A DNA stretch of 64,000 nt from Sclerurus mexicanus (GCA_013396755.1 VWZF01004748.1:338486-402485), one strand, 5' to 3'. Shown: positions 14,598 to 27,540, numbered from the stretch's first letter. Numbers and translations are program-made. Notes: a model not told the origin generated them from the sequence alone.

Positions 14598-15200
14598 GTT
14601 CGCGGTGCGGTCGGGCAGCGTTCAGGTGCGGCAGAACATGAGAAATTTGTGTCGCAGATGTTCGGCGAGCTGGAGGTTGGGCTGCCGGGCAGGGCTGGAG
14701 ACCCAGAGCACCACGGCGTTGCTGCTGCTGGGAACTGCACGAGCGAGTGCAGTCATTCTAGGGAATGTAAGAGCTCCCTCGCACCGAGGGCACGGCCCAC
14801 TCTGTCGTCAGATTCCGACGCTCAGCCCACCTTGGAAGCGAAGTAACCCTGAGGAAAGGCACACAAAAAGACCCGGCTTGAGGCAGAGAAGGCTGCGTTT
14901 AAACGTGACTTTCGTGACAGCTAAATCAAAACAGCTAAAAGAAGTGTACGTTTCCCCGTGACAGTGAGGAAATGAGTTTACTTTGGTAACTGGTGCCAGA
15001 CATTTTCAACTCTGATTTACGCGTTTCTTGCGTTTTAACTCCAAAGGAAGAAAGCAGAATCTCCAGTGAAACATCTTGTGCATCCTCCGAATCACTGGTG
15101 CACTTAGATTGAACTGGGGTTAGGATTTTCATCTCTACCCTGCATGCACCTTCTGCAGCACTGCGGGTAGGCAAAAAGAAAAGGAGAAAAGCTTTATAAT
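14598..15200 (-). promoter_or_regulatory. SYNPO2: SYNPO2 5' leader and CpG-rich promoter region
   Basis: Between about 14440 and 14900 CpG dinucleotides are dense compared with the AT-rich surroundings, as expected for a promoter CpG island. The region directly precedes the SYNPO2 start codon on the minus strand. It holds a five-codon upstream ORF (14639-14622) and a CATTC/GAATG inverted pair (14754-14767) resembling a TEAD/MCAT site. A TATAAA-like string read on the minus strand at 15198-15193 could place a start site near 15165, but this is a guess; the transcription start cannot be fixed from sequence alone. Confidence 0.6.
14622..14639 (-). other. Five-codon upstream ORF in SYNPO2 leader
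   Basis: On the minus strand an ATG at 14639-14637 is followed in frame by four codons and TGA at 14624-14622, ending about 24 nt before the main ATG. If the leader includes this stretch, the short ORF could damp translation of SYNPO2. Whether it is transcribed is inferred. Confidence 0.5.
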
Positions 15201-18149
15201 TTCCCAGTCATGAAGTTGCTTCTATTCTAGTTCTCTCTAACCTCAGTATAGTTTAACGTGCACCACTGTTTAGCAATGGCCTGAATCATCACTGGACCCT
15301 AATAATACCTGTTCTTATGCAGCCTGTTGCCCTTCCTACCTGAGAGGGGAAGAGGATTAGCGGAATGAAATATCAGATCTCTCCACTGATGCTATCAATG
15401 GATGATTTACATTGTGTCATTAAAGGGCAACCTTACTCTAATCAGGAAAAAAAAATTCAGTGGGAAGTTACCTGGCCAGTGCCCTACAAGAACTTGTTTC
15501 AGTTCTGTTCCCTGTTGCTGTCTTGGGGTCATGCAGCGTGTAAACAGCTGAGCTCTTCCAGGTCTAGTTGGAGTGGCTTTCAGCAAAGGATGATTATTCC
15601 TCTAGCACAGTGTTAACAGCTGACAGCATAAGCTCCTACTCACCTCAGCTAGAGTCAGGTAGCCTGGCTTAAGCCACACTGCATTTTGCACTAAGCTGGT
15701 TCTAAAGGACAGTGTTCAGCAGGTGGGCAAGACACATCTTTAATGCCTAGAGTGATTCCTGGAACAAACACCTCTTGCTTTGAGACCCAGCTTGCTGAGG
15801 GCATCAGATTCTCACAGCCTGAAATCACTGAGATCCCTGTATGAATTGTTTTCACTTGGCTGCTTCTAAGCCTTCAGAGATGTTGGGGGCAACAGGAAAC
15901 ACTCATCATTTAAATTACATGACTTTGCATCTAAGTAGCTGGTAACCATTGAGGCTTTAAACCTAACCAGTGTGTCTGTCAGTTAAGTGTCCCTGGAGTG
16001 ATGCTTCCTCACACCACAGCATTGTTCTTTAAAGACACAGATAAAATACCAAGGTAGAGACATGACCTTTTGTTAAACTGAAATATTATGGCTGGAAAAA
16101 GTAGACAGGCTTTTAGTAGCTTGATCCCTACAGGCCTCTGAGGACATTAAGACTGGGTGGAGACAAGATCCCTGATCAAACACAGGAAAATGTCCCTCTC
16201 TCAATAACAGGATTTAACGGTAGGAAGAGTGCTTGCTTTATTGACTACGGGTTAAAAGCTCTGGAGAAGCAACACGAGCACAGGTTGCCATATCATTAAA
16301 TATTCCGGGCAAACATTATCAGAGAATCCATACTTGGGAAGGGAATGGCTTTAAAGGGACTTTGCCAGACAACCTCTGAGTGCAGTCGCCTCGTTTGAAA
16401 TCACTCGGTTCAAGGTGTCTAACTGCTTGTTACCTTGTGTAATGCTGATTTGTTGCTGCAGCAGGCAGACTTTTAGTCTTTCCCTAGGCAGAATCTTGCT
16501 TTAGACAAAATGCTCTCCCTTTTGCCTAATGATGCGTGTTTTTATAGATACTTTTATGACACACTCCATTAAATAAAAAAACTAAACATTTATTTTAGGA
16601 AAATGAACCACATAATTATCAACCCCTCAAATGTTATAAATATATGATGAAATGTGTATGTTTAATCAATGTTAGGGTGTTTTGAGCTTGTATAAGACTC
16701 TGTTTTATCATGCTGGTAAAAAGGAATAATCAAATCTGATCTCTGTTTCTGAACTTCTCCATATACTTACTGCAGAGAACAAATGGAGGAGAATCACCCC
16801 TGCATTTGGATGGTCATGTATAGTGGGAATTCATGCTGGATATGGATGCTTCTCTCTCCTTTGGCCATGTAAGAGAACTGTGTCAAATATTACAACAATC
16901 TTGATTAGTCATTGCTCAGCTGAAAAAGATTAAACAGTCAGAACACCGGGATTTCGTTGATTTTGTTGCATGATCAGCAGTTGGTGTTCCTTGATGTTAT
17001 TCCCCCACCAACTATTTGACATCATTAAGGCAAAAGAGCAGAGAGAAGCACTTTAAATTTGATTGTGTCATAGGAAGAGACAGCAAGACAATGTCAGTGG
17101 CTTTAGGCTTGCAGTAAGAAAAGCATTTGTAGTCTGTAATTAAACTATTCCCATGTTGGGAAGATCCAAACCTTCCAATATCTTAATCTAACAAAGAATA
17201 CCCTATAGGCACTAAAAATTCCCATTGGCCTAATATGAATTTCTTAAATGCTTATGCTGCGGCATATTTTGCTTTTTAGTACTTCTCTTATCTTGCACAT
17301 TCTCTGCATCCTTTGGGATTTCTAAATGCTGGTCAGAAGCCGGACATTAAGATAAAAGTGGAGTCCTTCCTGGGGTTTACGACTTTTGGTCTCTCTGTAG
17401 TTTCTATAGCTTAAATAAATTTCATAAATTCTGAGATAATTTTCAAAATACACTGAAAAACTTAGAGCTAATGGCAACCACAGCCCCTTAACCACTGCCA
17501 CCATGGCCATTGTTTCACTAAAACCTAAAGACCCATTTCTAAGCTACAACTGGTACAAATTTTATGTCACAAATAATAACTTCATAAACTCAGCAAATGA
17601 GAGATGGCAGAGCTCACCCAGCATCTGTTTGTGCCCAAATACAGGGAGAGCTTTGGCTTGAACCTGATCTTCTGTGATGAGATCTTAGCACATGGCGTAG
17701 GAAGTCATGCTTAACTACACTGGGACGTAAGAATCACCTTTCCTTCTTTGATTCTGGATCCCACAGATTCATTTGATGTCCCCTGCTTCATGGATCAGAG
17801 GAAACTGTGACCAAGTAATGCCCAAGCACATGTTCCAGGCACTTATTTTACAGACCTCTGACATATCCACCTTTTTCCAAACAGGTAACAGAATCATTGG
17901 TCATTCTTTATACAGAAGCTGCCTCATACCTTTCATTATCCTCATTTCCTTTCTCGTCAGCCTCTAGAGTTCTATATCCTTTTTGAGGCAGAACACCACG
18001 CAGTGTCCAGACAGCAGACCAAGTTGGGGTTTATACAACAACATGATGATATCATCTGTTTTCTTCCCTAGTTGCTAACCCCAACGTTGCTAACACCTAA
18101 TTTGCTTTTTCAGACACTGCTGAGTTTATGTGTTCGTGGAATTATCTTT

Positions 18150-18610
18150 TCAAATCTTAAAATCTTGTCTGATGCTATTCGGTTCAAAGTGTACAGTTTT
18201 ATAGGTGAATTAGTGGGTTTTCCCCCAATGTGTATCACCTTATACTTCTAAGCCATGTTATGGTATGGCTGCTTGGTTTTCTTAAAAGCCTTTGCTGAAG
18301 GAATTTGTTGAAAGCCTTTTGTAAATCCAAGATCAATCAGATCACCCTCATCCACGTGGTTTTTGATCCCCTCAAAGAACTGCCTTATGGTTGTGAGGCA
18401 GGACTTCCTTTTATGAAAACCTTTTTAACCCTTCCCATATAAGTCATGTTTATCCAGATGTGCACTGTTCCATATTACAGTTCCCACCTCTTTGCTTTGT
18501 ACAGATATGGGGCTGACAGGCTTCTTATTTTCTGAGCCTCTCTTGGAACACTTCATTTAAAAAATGCCTCTCTCTAATGTCACTACCAGTCAACTATTTC
18601 AGCCTTTAAT
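18150..18610 (-). mobile_element. Ancient CR1-type LINE fragment, reverse-transcriptase region
   Basis: Translated on the minus strand, about 18250-18422 reads as a decayed non-LTR reverse transcriptase. It has a GFHKRKSCLTT string, then QFFEGIKNHVDEGD and a KGF remnant in place of the usual KAFD, in the order and spacing typical of CR1 elements. A GxDP/YRPVSLT-like segment can be followed in the + strand antisense pattern at about 18508-18600. Stops and small indels are frequent, so this is an old dead copy. The ends are approximate. Confidence 0.75.
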
Positions 18611-21600
18611 TCCTTTAAAGCTTGTGTGGTCCTGGTGACTACTTCTTAATTTTCTTTGCCTCATCTGCAGCCACTTATCCATATATCTTCTTTTGTTATT
18701 GTAATAATAATTTACGATACTGAACAGTTTTACCACAAGTGGATTTATCTAAAATCTAATTTAAATCCGGTGTTTCTGTAGCTGAGTTCAGAAGATACTC
18801 TCCAAATGTGAGAAGAAATAAGACAAATCTTTGTCTTTCATCCAGGAATAAAAGCAAAGCTGTCATTTCACCTACGGTTTCCTGCAGGGGTATCCTAGGC
18901 CTGTGGATTCTTTACCAATGCAAATATTTCCGCCCATCCCTTAGTAATGAGGAAAAGACAGAGGGAAAGGGGATATCATGATCTCTAATTTATGGGCAGC
19001 ATTTTACTGCTGTAAATACCCAGATGGTCGGACTTCCTCCTTTTTCTGCATTTCATTTGCGTTTCATATCTGACTTTTTTCCACATTAAAATCCACATAA
19101 GCTAGTTCCCTAAAAATACCTATTTTAACAGTTTTCTAGTAGACTTTAACTGCATCATCTGCAAACAATTTAATAAACTACCCAACTTATCATGGGATGT
19201 GATTCCAGCCAAATGGGAGAATCAGCAGGGGAAAAAAATAGTCAGTGCTTATTTGTTTGGGGTTTTTTGTTAATTACATGGGAAAAAAAACCCACTTATA
19301 AATATATGGCAAATTTAATGGAACAACAGATAAAATCACAGCCACATCCCTTAAGAAAACGTGACACTCAGTCTCTTCCAAAGGAAGGGAAGGTGGTCTC
19401 TTCCAATATATCCCACCTCAGCATGTGCTGCTGTCCCTAATTATTGCCTAATAACATCCCTTGTTTCACAGTTGTACAACTCAGCAGTTACATAAGGTAA
19501 AAGCAGATTTTGAAGGCAGAGCTTAACATCATTTCCCCCCAAACCTTACAGAAGTAGAAAAATATATTTCTGCTTAACTGCTGCATTTTTGGTCTCCTGA
19601 CATAAGAAGCAACAAGGAACAGAGACACATGGAAAGGATTTAATTTTCAAAAAAGATATAAAATGACAAAGTGAATGGAAGGTTCAAATGCACAGCTGCA
19701 GCTAACATCCACTAAAGCTGATTACCCTTCGTTTTTTCCCATCAAATTTCTCTTGTCCTACAAGACAAATTAATCTAATCCAGATGTTTCGATCGCATGA
19801 GGAACTCTGCAGTGCAATGCCAGCTCAAAAGGGTTTGCTGACTGAAAGTACAGACGTGGAGTGGCAAAGGTGCTAAAACCCAGTAACGCCAAGTTCTCAG
19901 TGAAGGAAAAAGAAATTAAAAATACAGGCCATAGATAATTATCTACCTCTAAGGCCAGACAGAAAAGCTCTGCCCACGCTCATAGGAGGCATGAACAGTT
20001 TCTCACCAGTAAAGGTAAGGTCTTCATATTTTAATCCTTAGTGTGGATTACAAGGCAAGGTACTGTGTGATGGGTTAGAATTTCAGAACTAGTCCTGCTT
20101 TCTTGTTTTTTTCCCTCACCTTCAAAACTGGCAGTGGAAGTGTTAGTGGAAGAAGCAGAGAAATGTACAGGAGGGTGTTTCTCAGCACTTGGGTTACTTA
20201 TATCCTAGATGCTTGTAATGCCTTGATCATTAGGGTTTTGGATCTGTTGTGGGGGGAAAACCCCCAAACAAACAGGCAAAAGAAGCCACTTTCCTCCAAA
20301 ACACAGAAACAGAGTTGATATCCGCGAGCATTGCTGAATTATAACACAATAAGTAGAAATCCGTGCAGAGAAGGTAATTCTACAATTCACCATGTCAGGG
20401 GGTCGATGAATGATCAGCTCTTGGAGCATGCACATATCACAGGCCCTCTGTAGCCAAAGACCTGCCACCACCAAATACGCTGCATGAAAACATGTGGGTG
20501 ACTCAAGGAGCCAAGAATTTGGAGAGAGAAGAGAACTCGGATGGTTCTTTGGTGTTTGTCCTACCTGTTCCTATCACAGCCAGTCTCAGATAATCAGAAA
20601 ATACTTCCCTAAACTACTGGCTGAAGAGAAGAAAACTGTTTTGTTTTCTTCCTGGACTTCCTGGACAAAAGTCTTTTAAGGTTTTGCTTTGTGAAAAGAC
20701 AAAGATTTCAGATTGTGTCCAAGAATTAACACAAGCTTTTGTTGTGAGAAACAGTAAAACACTTTGAGTTCTGTGAACATGGGGAAAATGTTGTGATACT
20801 GGAATAACTACCTGTTTCTTGGTAATCTAGAAGCAAGGATTTGGGCTAGAATTCATGTTTTCAGGTGTCATTCCGCTGCTGGTTTTACTTATCCCTGTGT
20901 TTTAGCAAGCAAGAATTAATTTTCTGTTGGGACTTGGGGAGACTCTTAGGTGTCTATTCCCTGTTCTATTCCCAGGAGATGGAATGACTACATTTTTGGC
21001 TGCAGTAGTTGGAAAAATTCTGATAAAAGATTCTAAAGTAAAAAGAAAACTATTTATGTGGTATTTTCTTTCTGGTTTTGGCAGGGCAAGGTTGCATCGC
21101 ATTCTTTTTAATAGAGATTATAGGAATAAAAATTGATCTTCTGTGCCAAAGCTCGGAAGAGTCTTGAATGGAACGTGCATGTAAGTACTGAGCGCAGGTG
21201 TTCCACTTTCCTCACCTCTGCCCCAATCTTCATCCTGCTCTTTGAATTGTCATTTAAAGGTGGCAGTTAAGTAGCACAACACCTTCTGTTCATCTTAGAC
21301 AGATTTTGTGATGTCCCCTCTTCCTACTGAAAGAACTCAGAGCAAACATTTCATGCCAACTCACTGGGTTAAAGAAGTCCCACCGTGCAAAACTCTCTCC
21401 TGATGTACTACAGGGAAATGTAGTAACCATATCATATTCTGTTTTAAAATATAATTTAATCATAGCTGAGGTACAAATGAGGCTACTACATTTGGGAGTG
21501 ATGGTTTAATGTGGAATTGAAGGTTGAAGATTTAACATTAGCCTGATGAATACTCACCTGCATCAAATTTCATCTTTTAAATTTTGTTTCCTGTTAGCAA

Positions 21601-24600
21601 GTGTAAAAGTGATTAGCTCCCTTTGACTTGCTCTCTTTAAAGAGCTCAGTTACATGCGTGGCCACAGTCCAGCATAAAAATCAACTATTTTTGCATTGCA
21701 GTTTAAAGCAGGTATTGTTTGTCACTTGGAAGGTTCATAAGAATTAATTTTTCCATGCTGAAAACAAGAACAGGAGAAGCAGAGGAACTACTGGGCTGTA
21801 ACAGAGTAGGGGTCTTGGGAAGGCTGGCTCCTGTTTTTACACTGGCAAAGTCTCATTTTTTGCTCTGTAAATGGGGAATGTGGCCACTACACAGTGTAAC
21901 CTTGAGAAAGCTGCTCCTGCTTGTGAAAATCTCCGCTACGAGTTTGACAGTTTGAGTCCTCCTGCAGAACCCTGCTCTTCCCTCTTCCCTCTGCTCCCCA
22001 AAATAAGCTCTAAGGTTTGTGAAGCAGTTTTGAGACGCTCAGAGCCACAGGGAATTACTTTGTTCCGCGTCTGCCCCAGTGGCTGTGATATCAGTGGTTC
22101 AAACTGCTGCGTCTAGCCAAAGGACAGAGCCTAAAAGAGCTGCCTTGGCATCAAGTTCTGCCTGCAAAAGGCAAACAGCACTGCTCCCTTTGCCTCTGGA
22201 CAGACCTGGTTAGGCTTCAGCAGAGAAGGACCTCCCTGCGGGAAATCTTACCCCCCATCCAAGGAACTGCAATAGATTAAAAAGCAATCCAACCGTCTTT
22301 GTTCCTGGCTGGAGGAACAAGAATTCCAACTCCCTGCTTTGATAACTAATTCCTTTCCAAGTGCAGCGGATTATATTGGAAAAATCTGCCCTCCCAGAAC
22401 ACCTTGATGTTTAACCCCTGCTGGTCCCACAGTCTTGCCTGTTGCGCTGCATCTACTTTCCAGACTTCTCAGCTCCTCCTGTCTTTGGTACAGCTGCATC
22501 TCCAGTCCCTTCGCTGCTTCTGGGACAGAAAAATAACACGGTGGATTTAAAAAAATTTAGTTCTGATTTTCCTGGATTTAATTCTGATGTTTATTTTTGC
22601 TGCTTATGGGGAAGGCGCCGATCGGTTTAGACTAAAGGTACCCAAATAGCACAAACCCGGTATTTTGAAAAGCAGTTTTGTCATCGAGACTAATATTTTC
22701 CCAAATGACAGAGGTGCTTTACTGGTATATAATACCTCTGTCATTTTTGCCATGCTCTGGTAGATTTTGTGCTTCCACATTAAGGCTGGTTTAAAGCAGA
22801 AGTCCAGTGAATGCGAGCAAGAACACACATAGGAGTATTTGCATCCAAAGTAATTTCGGAGTGATTTTGAAGAGCTGTTTCTCTTACATAACAGATTCCA
22901 CAGCTATGAGCATTTGTCAGAAATAATGAATGGCAGCAGACAATCATTTATGTGGAATAAATCTGACTTACTAACAGTCAGACTATACTCACAGTGTGTT
23001 AGTGATCACCAGAGCTGGCTGAAACACAACCGTGTTATTAAATTCATGCCGTATCTTCCAAGGAGAAAACTGAGTAAATCAATCAAATAGCTAATTTGTT
23101 AGGAAGAGTTAACTCGGTTCTTCCTTTTTTAATGATAGTAAGTTTATTTTATTTACTTTATTGTCCTGCAGCAAGACTACACTAACACAGCACAAATTTT
23201 ATACACAAGCAGGAAATGTAAAATGAAAGGCAATGAAAGTAAAGCTGCCTCAGATGCTTTTGAATGTAAAAGTGAAATATATCTCTGTTTGAGAAATTCC
23301 ATACATAAGGCAAGCGAACACGGGAGGCATCATTTAACTTTCTGCTGTCCTTTCTCAGACTGATGGCTTAATGTTTATTCACACTGCTTTATATGTGATA
23401 CATTATTCATCAGATTATAATAAGTTCTCATCTTTGTTTTTATGTTACAGTTCATTATATAGCAATTACAGCAGGATAATCAAGCCATGGGGGTTTTTTT
23501 CCGTTAGGAACAGGTAGTGCAATCTTCCACTCTCATGCATCTTAGACAGTACTAAATTAATTAAAAAGATAATTGAAATTCCCCAACTGAGACATCACAG
23601 CAGTTTTCTCGGAACACCCTATCTATCTCCTGTAATTGTTCCAGATGAAGTTGCCAGAATGCTGATTTCATTGCAAAACCAAAATAGCAACAGTCAGTGA
23701 GAATAAGAAGAGGAGCCTCATAATTTGCAGATATTGAAAAATCCAGAGGCTTGAACGAGGCAGAAAACCTTTTTTTTGATGAAAGCAGCCACAGTCAGTT
23801 CTGTAAAGCACATTTGCTCTTGTAAAGTGTGACTTGTGTAGAACTTACCACATGTGGACCAACAGAGCATTTTATCAAAATTCCTGCTTTACTGAGTTCC
23901 AGGGAAAGAAAGCGGTTTTAGCTCATATCCTCTGCAGGGTATACCAAAATACTTGCCAGCAAATATACACAGCAATGAATGTACGCCCAGGATTTTAACA
24001 GGACTGTATTACTTTCCCTGAGTAACAGCAGCTACGTGAGTCTGATATTCCGAAAACCCCTTGCTCTCTGTCTTTTCATTCTGTTTAGGGCACTGTTTAA
24101 AGAGTGTACTCCAATTATAATTTCTAATTGCCACTAGGACTGTTTAATCAAAATACCAGTATTCACTTCTGCTGTACCTTCATTTAGGTTTCTCTTGTGC
24201 ATATCTTTTGTATTAGAAATGTAGCTGAGTCACAACACTGATGTATTTCTTCTTACAGGATTGATCTGACTCCTGAAATATTAGATAATATCTTCATGTA
24301 GCATTTTTTAATCTAACACACTATTTTTTTTCCAGAAGAACATAATCCCTTCAAAATTTGATTGCTCCTCTTTTTAGCAAAGGCTTTGTTTTCATTTTAA
24401 ACAAATACAGCCTTTGTAAATATAAATTTCCATTTTTCTTGTAAAGCAATTTACACTAAGCTGTAAACTGGTTTCCATAGATCCTAACTATACAGTGGAC
24501 AAAATATTAAAGAAGATTTTAATGATTTTATGTAAGCAAGACAGGAAAAAAAAGTAACCTTTTTATGTAAATAGCTTTTAGGACCCTTCTGATGTTGTGC

Positions 24601-25479
24601 AAAAGCAAACCTGTTGCTTTGTCTGCAGGACATACAAATGAAATTAAAAGGAGAAAAACAGTCTCAATAATAACAAAAAAGCATTTTAAAATGTAGAATT
24701 CTTGCAGTTGTATGAACTATTCCTTGTGAGGAAATAGTCTTTTCTTTAAAGAACATACCAAATATTGCCTACACCTTCCCCTAGAGAAAGGCTTAGAATA
24801 TATGATTGTTCTCATTCTTCCTGGCAGCTTGGGCCAAGGCCTGTTGTAAGTGAAAATGTTAGGATAGGATTGAGTTTCCTGGAATCACACGTTGTCTTAA
24901 TGTGATGTGCTATGAGATAGAGACAAGGGTTCTGCACGGTTTGTCCACGAGGGGCTTTTATCTCCCAAGCTGAGGGATGACTGGGTGTTTCTTTAGTTTC
25001 AGAACTACCAGAAGAAATTCTAGTGGAGCTTTAAAAAGGAGATTTTTAGTTGTGTTTTAATATAGATGAAAAAAGGATATAGATTGAGACAAACTCTTCT
25101 ATTTACTTCCCCAGTACTAACTCCAAATTAGGTCTGAAATGTATGAAATCAGATTACTTTTCAGCAGCATTGCATAGTTACCACTTCGGGATAAACTGAT
25201 TGCTAGGAAAAGTAATTTAACCTACAAGATCATCATTATTGACAATGATAGAGAACAGATCACTCTGATTCTCAGATTTAAAGGTACAATTTACTTAAAG
25301 TCATTTAATAAAATTACTTACAACAGTTTAGCAATCCTGCAATCTCTTTTTTAGGAAATTACTTTCCAGACCAGTAATGCACTTAAATCTTTAATGATGT
25401 TTCCACATTTCTGAAACTGAAAACCTTAAATTACTTTTAATGTTATAGATGAAAACTGTGATAAATACTACTTGTAGCT

Positions 25480-26025
25480 TCAAGACATCCAGACTGTGAC
25501 ATGCTGCATGCCTTCTGTCTCAGTGTTCCAGGCTGAAGGACAACAGAAGCATCCTCGAAAAAAAGAGGCGTCTTGATCCATTTCCAGAGTGGGCCTGAAA
25601 TAAGGGAAGGACTGCCAATGCCGTGGCTTCTCCTTGCTATCTTTTGCCGATCTCGTCTTTCGGTCTCGCTGGAGCTGATTTCGGGGAGGAGAAATCTGAT
25701 AGTAAGTATTCAGTGGCCAAGTAAGTGCGCTGTTCTTCAGGGCTGAATTATCCACAGCTGCTTACTGTTAATAGCTCTGGGCTAGACATGGCAGGACTGG
25801 TGGGACAGTGACTGCCTGTCTCCATAGGGAATGGCCAAACTTAAAGCTGTTATTTTCCTCAGTGGCGTGGTATTTCGAAAGAATTTTGCATAACTTTCGT
25901 GTGTCCGTATAACCAGCAAAAGAGTCAGGGATGAGGGGTGAAACTACAGCAAAGTGATGATGAAAGGCAGTGTTTTGCATCCTGCTTATGAAAGAGTCAC
26001 TGGTACCCTGCAGCCAAAGCCACAT
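25480..26025 (-). other. Unexplained CpG-bearing patch with two adjacent short ORFs
   Basis: Within AT-rich intergenic DNA this stretch has a cluster of CpGs (around 25555-25720 and 25860-25910). It also has two consecutive minus-strand open frames of 85 and 91 codons (26025-25768 and 25755-25480). Neither resembles a protein I know. On the plus strand two TAAGT donor-like strings lie at 25699-25725. It could be a non-coding RNA exon, a CpG-rich regulatory element or chance; I assign no function. Confidence 0.2.
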
Positions 26026-26205
26026 CCAGTTTAACTGATGCTTGTCACCTCAGAGATGAAATTTTCCATTCTGCTTGGACAGTTGGGAGAGATTTGAAAG
26101 ATTTTAGGTTTTCCCTGAAATGTCCAACAGTATTGGCTCCGATGAGATGTAGAAAAGCATCTTATATCATTTCATGCATATGAGTTATGCAGCTGTCATG
26201 GTGTG

Positions 26206-26298
26206 ATTCTTGGGGCTGTCCTGTGCAGGAGCAGGAGCTGAACTTCTGTCATTCTTGTGGGTTCCTTCCAGCTCAGGGTATACTATGATTCTATGAGT
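26206..26298 (+). mobile_element. CR1 LINE 3' end fragment
   Basis: The sequence runs through a GTGGGTTCCTTCCAGCTCAG motif to ACTATGATTCTATGA at about 26282-26297, which is the typical 3' terminus of avian CR1 elements in plus orientation. Only the last ~90 bp are present, as usual for 5'-truncated copies. Confidence 0.85.
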
Positions 26299-26678
26299 GT
26301 TGGCTTTTGTTATTGTGACTCCCCTGCCACTTTTCTCTTCCTTTTTTTTTTACTTTTACAACACAATTAATGTTTGTTTGTGACTAGGAGGAAAATACAT
26401 CTTCCTCGTGTTACCACCAGTCTCTCTCATGTTACCCCCATGTTTCTACTTCGTTAATTAGAAAAAAACATTGTCTATCCTGTAACCAAGGCAGCCTTTT
26501 TACATGCACCTGAGCAGTAACTAAAACCAGCATATGCAAACAGGTAAAGGTACCTGCTTCATATTTCACTGGAGATACTTGGGTGGCATAATTTACATAA
26601 ATATATGTGTACACGTGTCAGATATATAGATTTAGGTTAAAAGTAAATAAATAAACATATATATTTAAAAAAAGAGAA

Positions 26679-26842
<164 letters not shown>

Positions 26843-26959
26843 GATGTGCCTCTTCTCCCAGGTAACTGGGACAGGACAAGATGACACAGTCCTGTGCCAG
26901 GGAAGGTTTCGCTTAGACATTAGGAAGAACTTCTTCCTAGAAAGGGTGACTGGACATTG
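26843..26959 (+). mobile_element. CR1 LINE fragment, copy A (interrupted)
   Basis: From the GTAACTGGGACAGGACAAGA region through GGAAGGTTTCGCTTAGACAT to GACTGGACATTGG this follows the CR1 3' region in plus orientation. It stops abruptly at 26959, where the SEC24D-derived segment begins; the GGGCTGCCC... continuation is missing. It shares unusual variants with the copy at 27551 (AAGATGACA and GGTTTCGCT), suggesting the two are duplicates of one insertion. Confidence 0.85.
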
Positions 26960-27235
26960 GGTACACCAGGGCAGCAGCCACACAGGTGACCTGAAGGAAT
27001 TCATAGGTGAGATCCGAGCTGTTTGACCTCTCTTTCCTCTCTGTGAAGGGAATGGGCAAACTCCTCAGTTTTACAAGGGGTCATAGGAAAATCAAGTGTT
27101 GATCTTCCCTGGGATATAGCCTGAGATCTTATTTTACCAGAGTGAAATAGTCTGGTAGAAAATACCTTTAGAAGCCACATATGTGTTTCTGCTTTCTCTT
27201 CTTTAGTTATTTTTCTTGCATTCATGATTTTCCAT
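26960..27235 (+). pseudogene. Duplicated fragment of SEC24D exon 3/intron 3
   Basis: These 276 bases match 32132-32407 without gaps and with four mismatches. The first 26 bases equal the last 26 bases of SEC24D coding exon 3. The GTGACC donor and 250 bases of intron 3 follow. The copy lacks the rest of exon 3 and its acceptor, so it cannot encode anything alone. It lies inside a CR1 remnant and ahead of a GATA/GATG array, about 1.3 kb upstream of SEC24D exon 1. The high identity implies a recent event, gene conversion, or an assembly error next to arrays and a gap. Confidence 0.9.
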
Positions 27236-27237
27236 GT

Positions 27238-27540
27238 ATGATGGATAGATAGCTGGATAGCTAGTAGCTAGATAAATAGATGGGTGGATGGATAGCTGGA
27301 TAGATAGCTGGATAGATAGGTAGATTAGATAGATAGATGGATGGATGGATGGATGGATGGATGGATGGATGGATGGATGGATGGATGGATGGATGGATGG
27401 ATGGATGGATGGATGGATGGATGGATGGATGGATGGATGGATGGATGGATGGATGGATGGATGGATGGATGGATGGATGGATGGATGGAGCGATGGATGG
27501 ATAGCTAGCTAGCTACCTAAACAGACAGACAGACAGGCAG
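27238..27540. repeat. Degenerate GATA then (ATGG)n microsatellite, ending in GACA units
   Basis: 27238-27335 is an imperfect mixture of GATA, GCTG and GATG units. From about 27336 to 27489 the ATGG unit repeats almost perfectly (~38 units). After one interruption (GCG at about 27490) come CTAG units and then several GACA units to about 27540. The CTAG run mirrors the one at the head of the upstream ATAG array. Confidence 0.95.

Larger units (their letters stand above)
15201..26200. other. Intergenic region between SYNPO2 and SEC24D
   Basis: About 11 kb of AT-rich DNA separates the two divergent promoters. No exon was recognised. It holds one ancient CR1 reverse-transcriptase remnant (about 18150-18610) and a small CpG-bearing patch at about 25490-25950 that I cannot explain. 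The open frames here are short and resemble nothing known. Shared enhancers for either gene may lie here, but nothing in the sequence proves it. Confidence 0.65.

Noticed and set aside
14350..14961. Several ORFs of 66-123 codons around the SYNPO2 exon
   Set aside because: They are in other frames or the opposite strand of a CpG-rich leader and lack similarity to known proteins; the true coding exon is only 35 codons.
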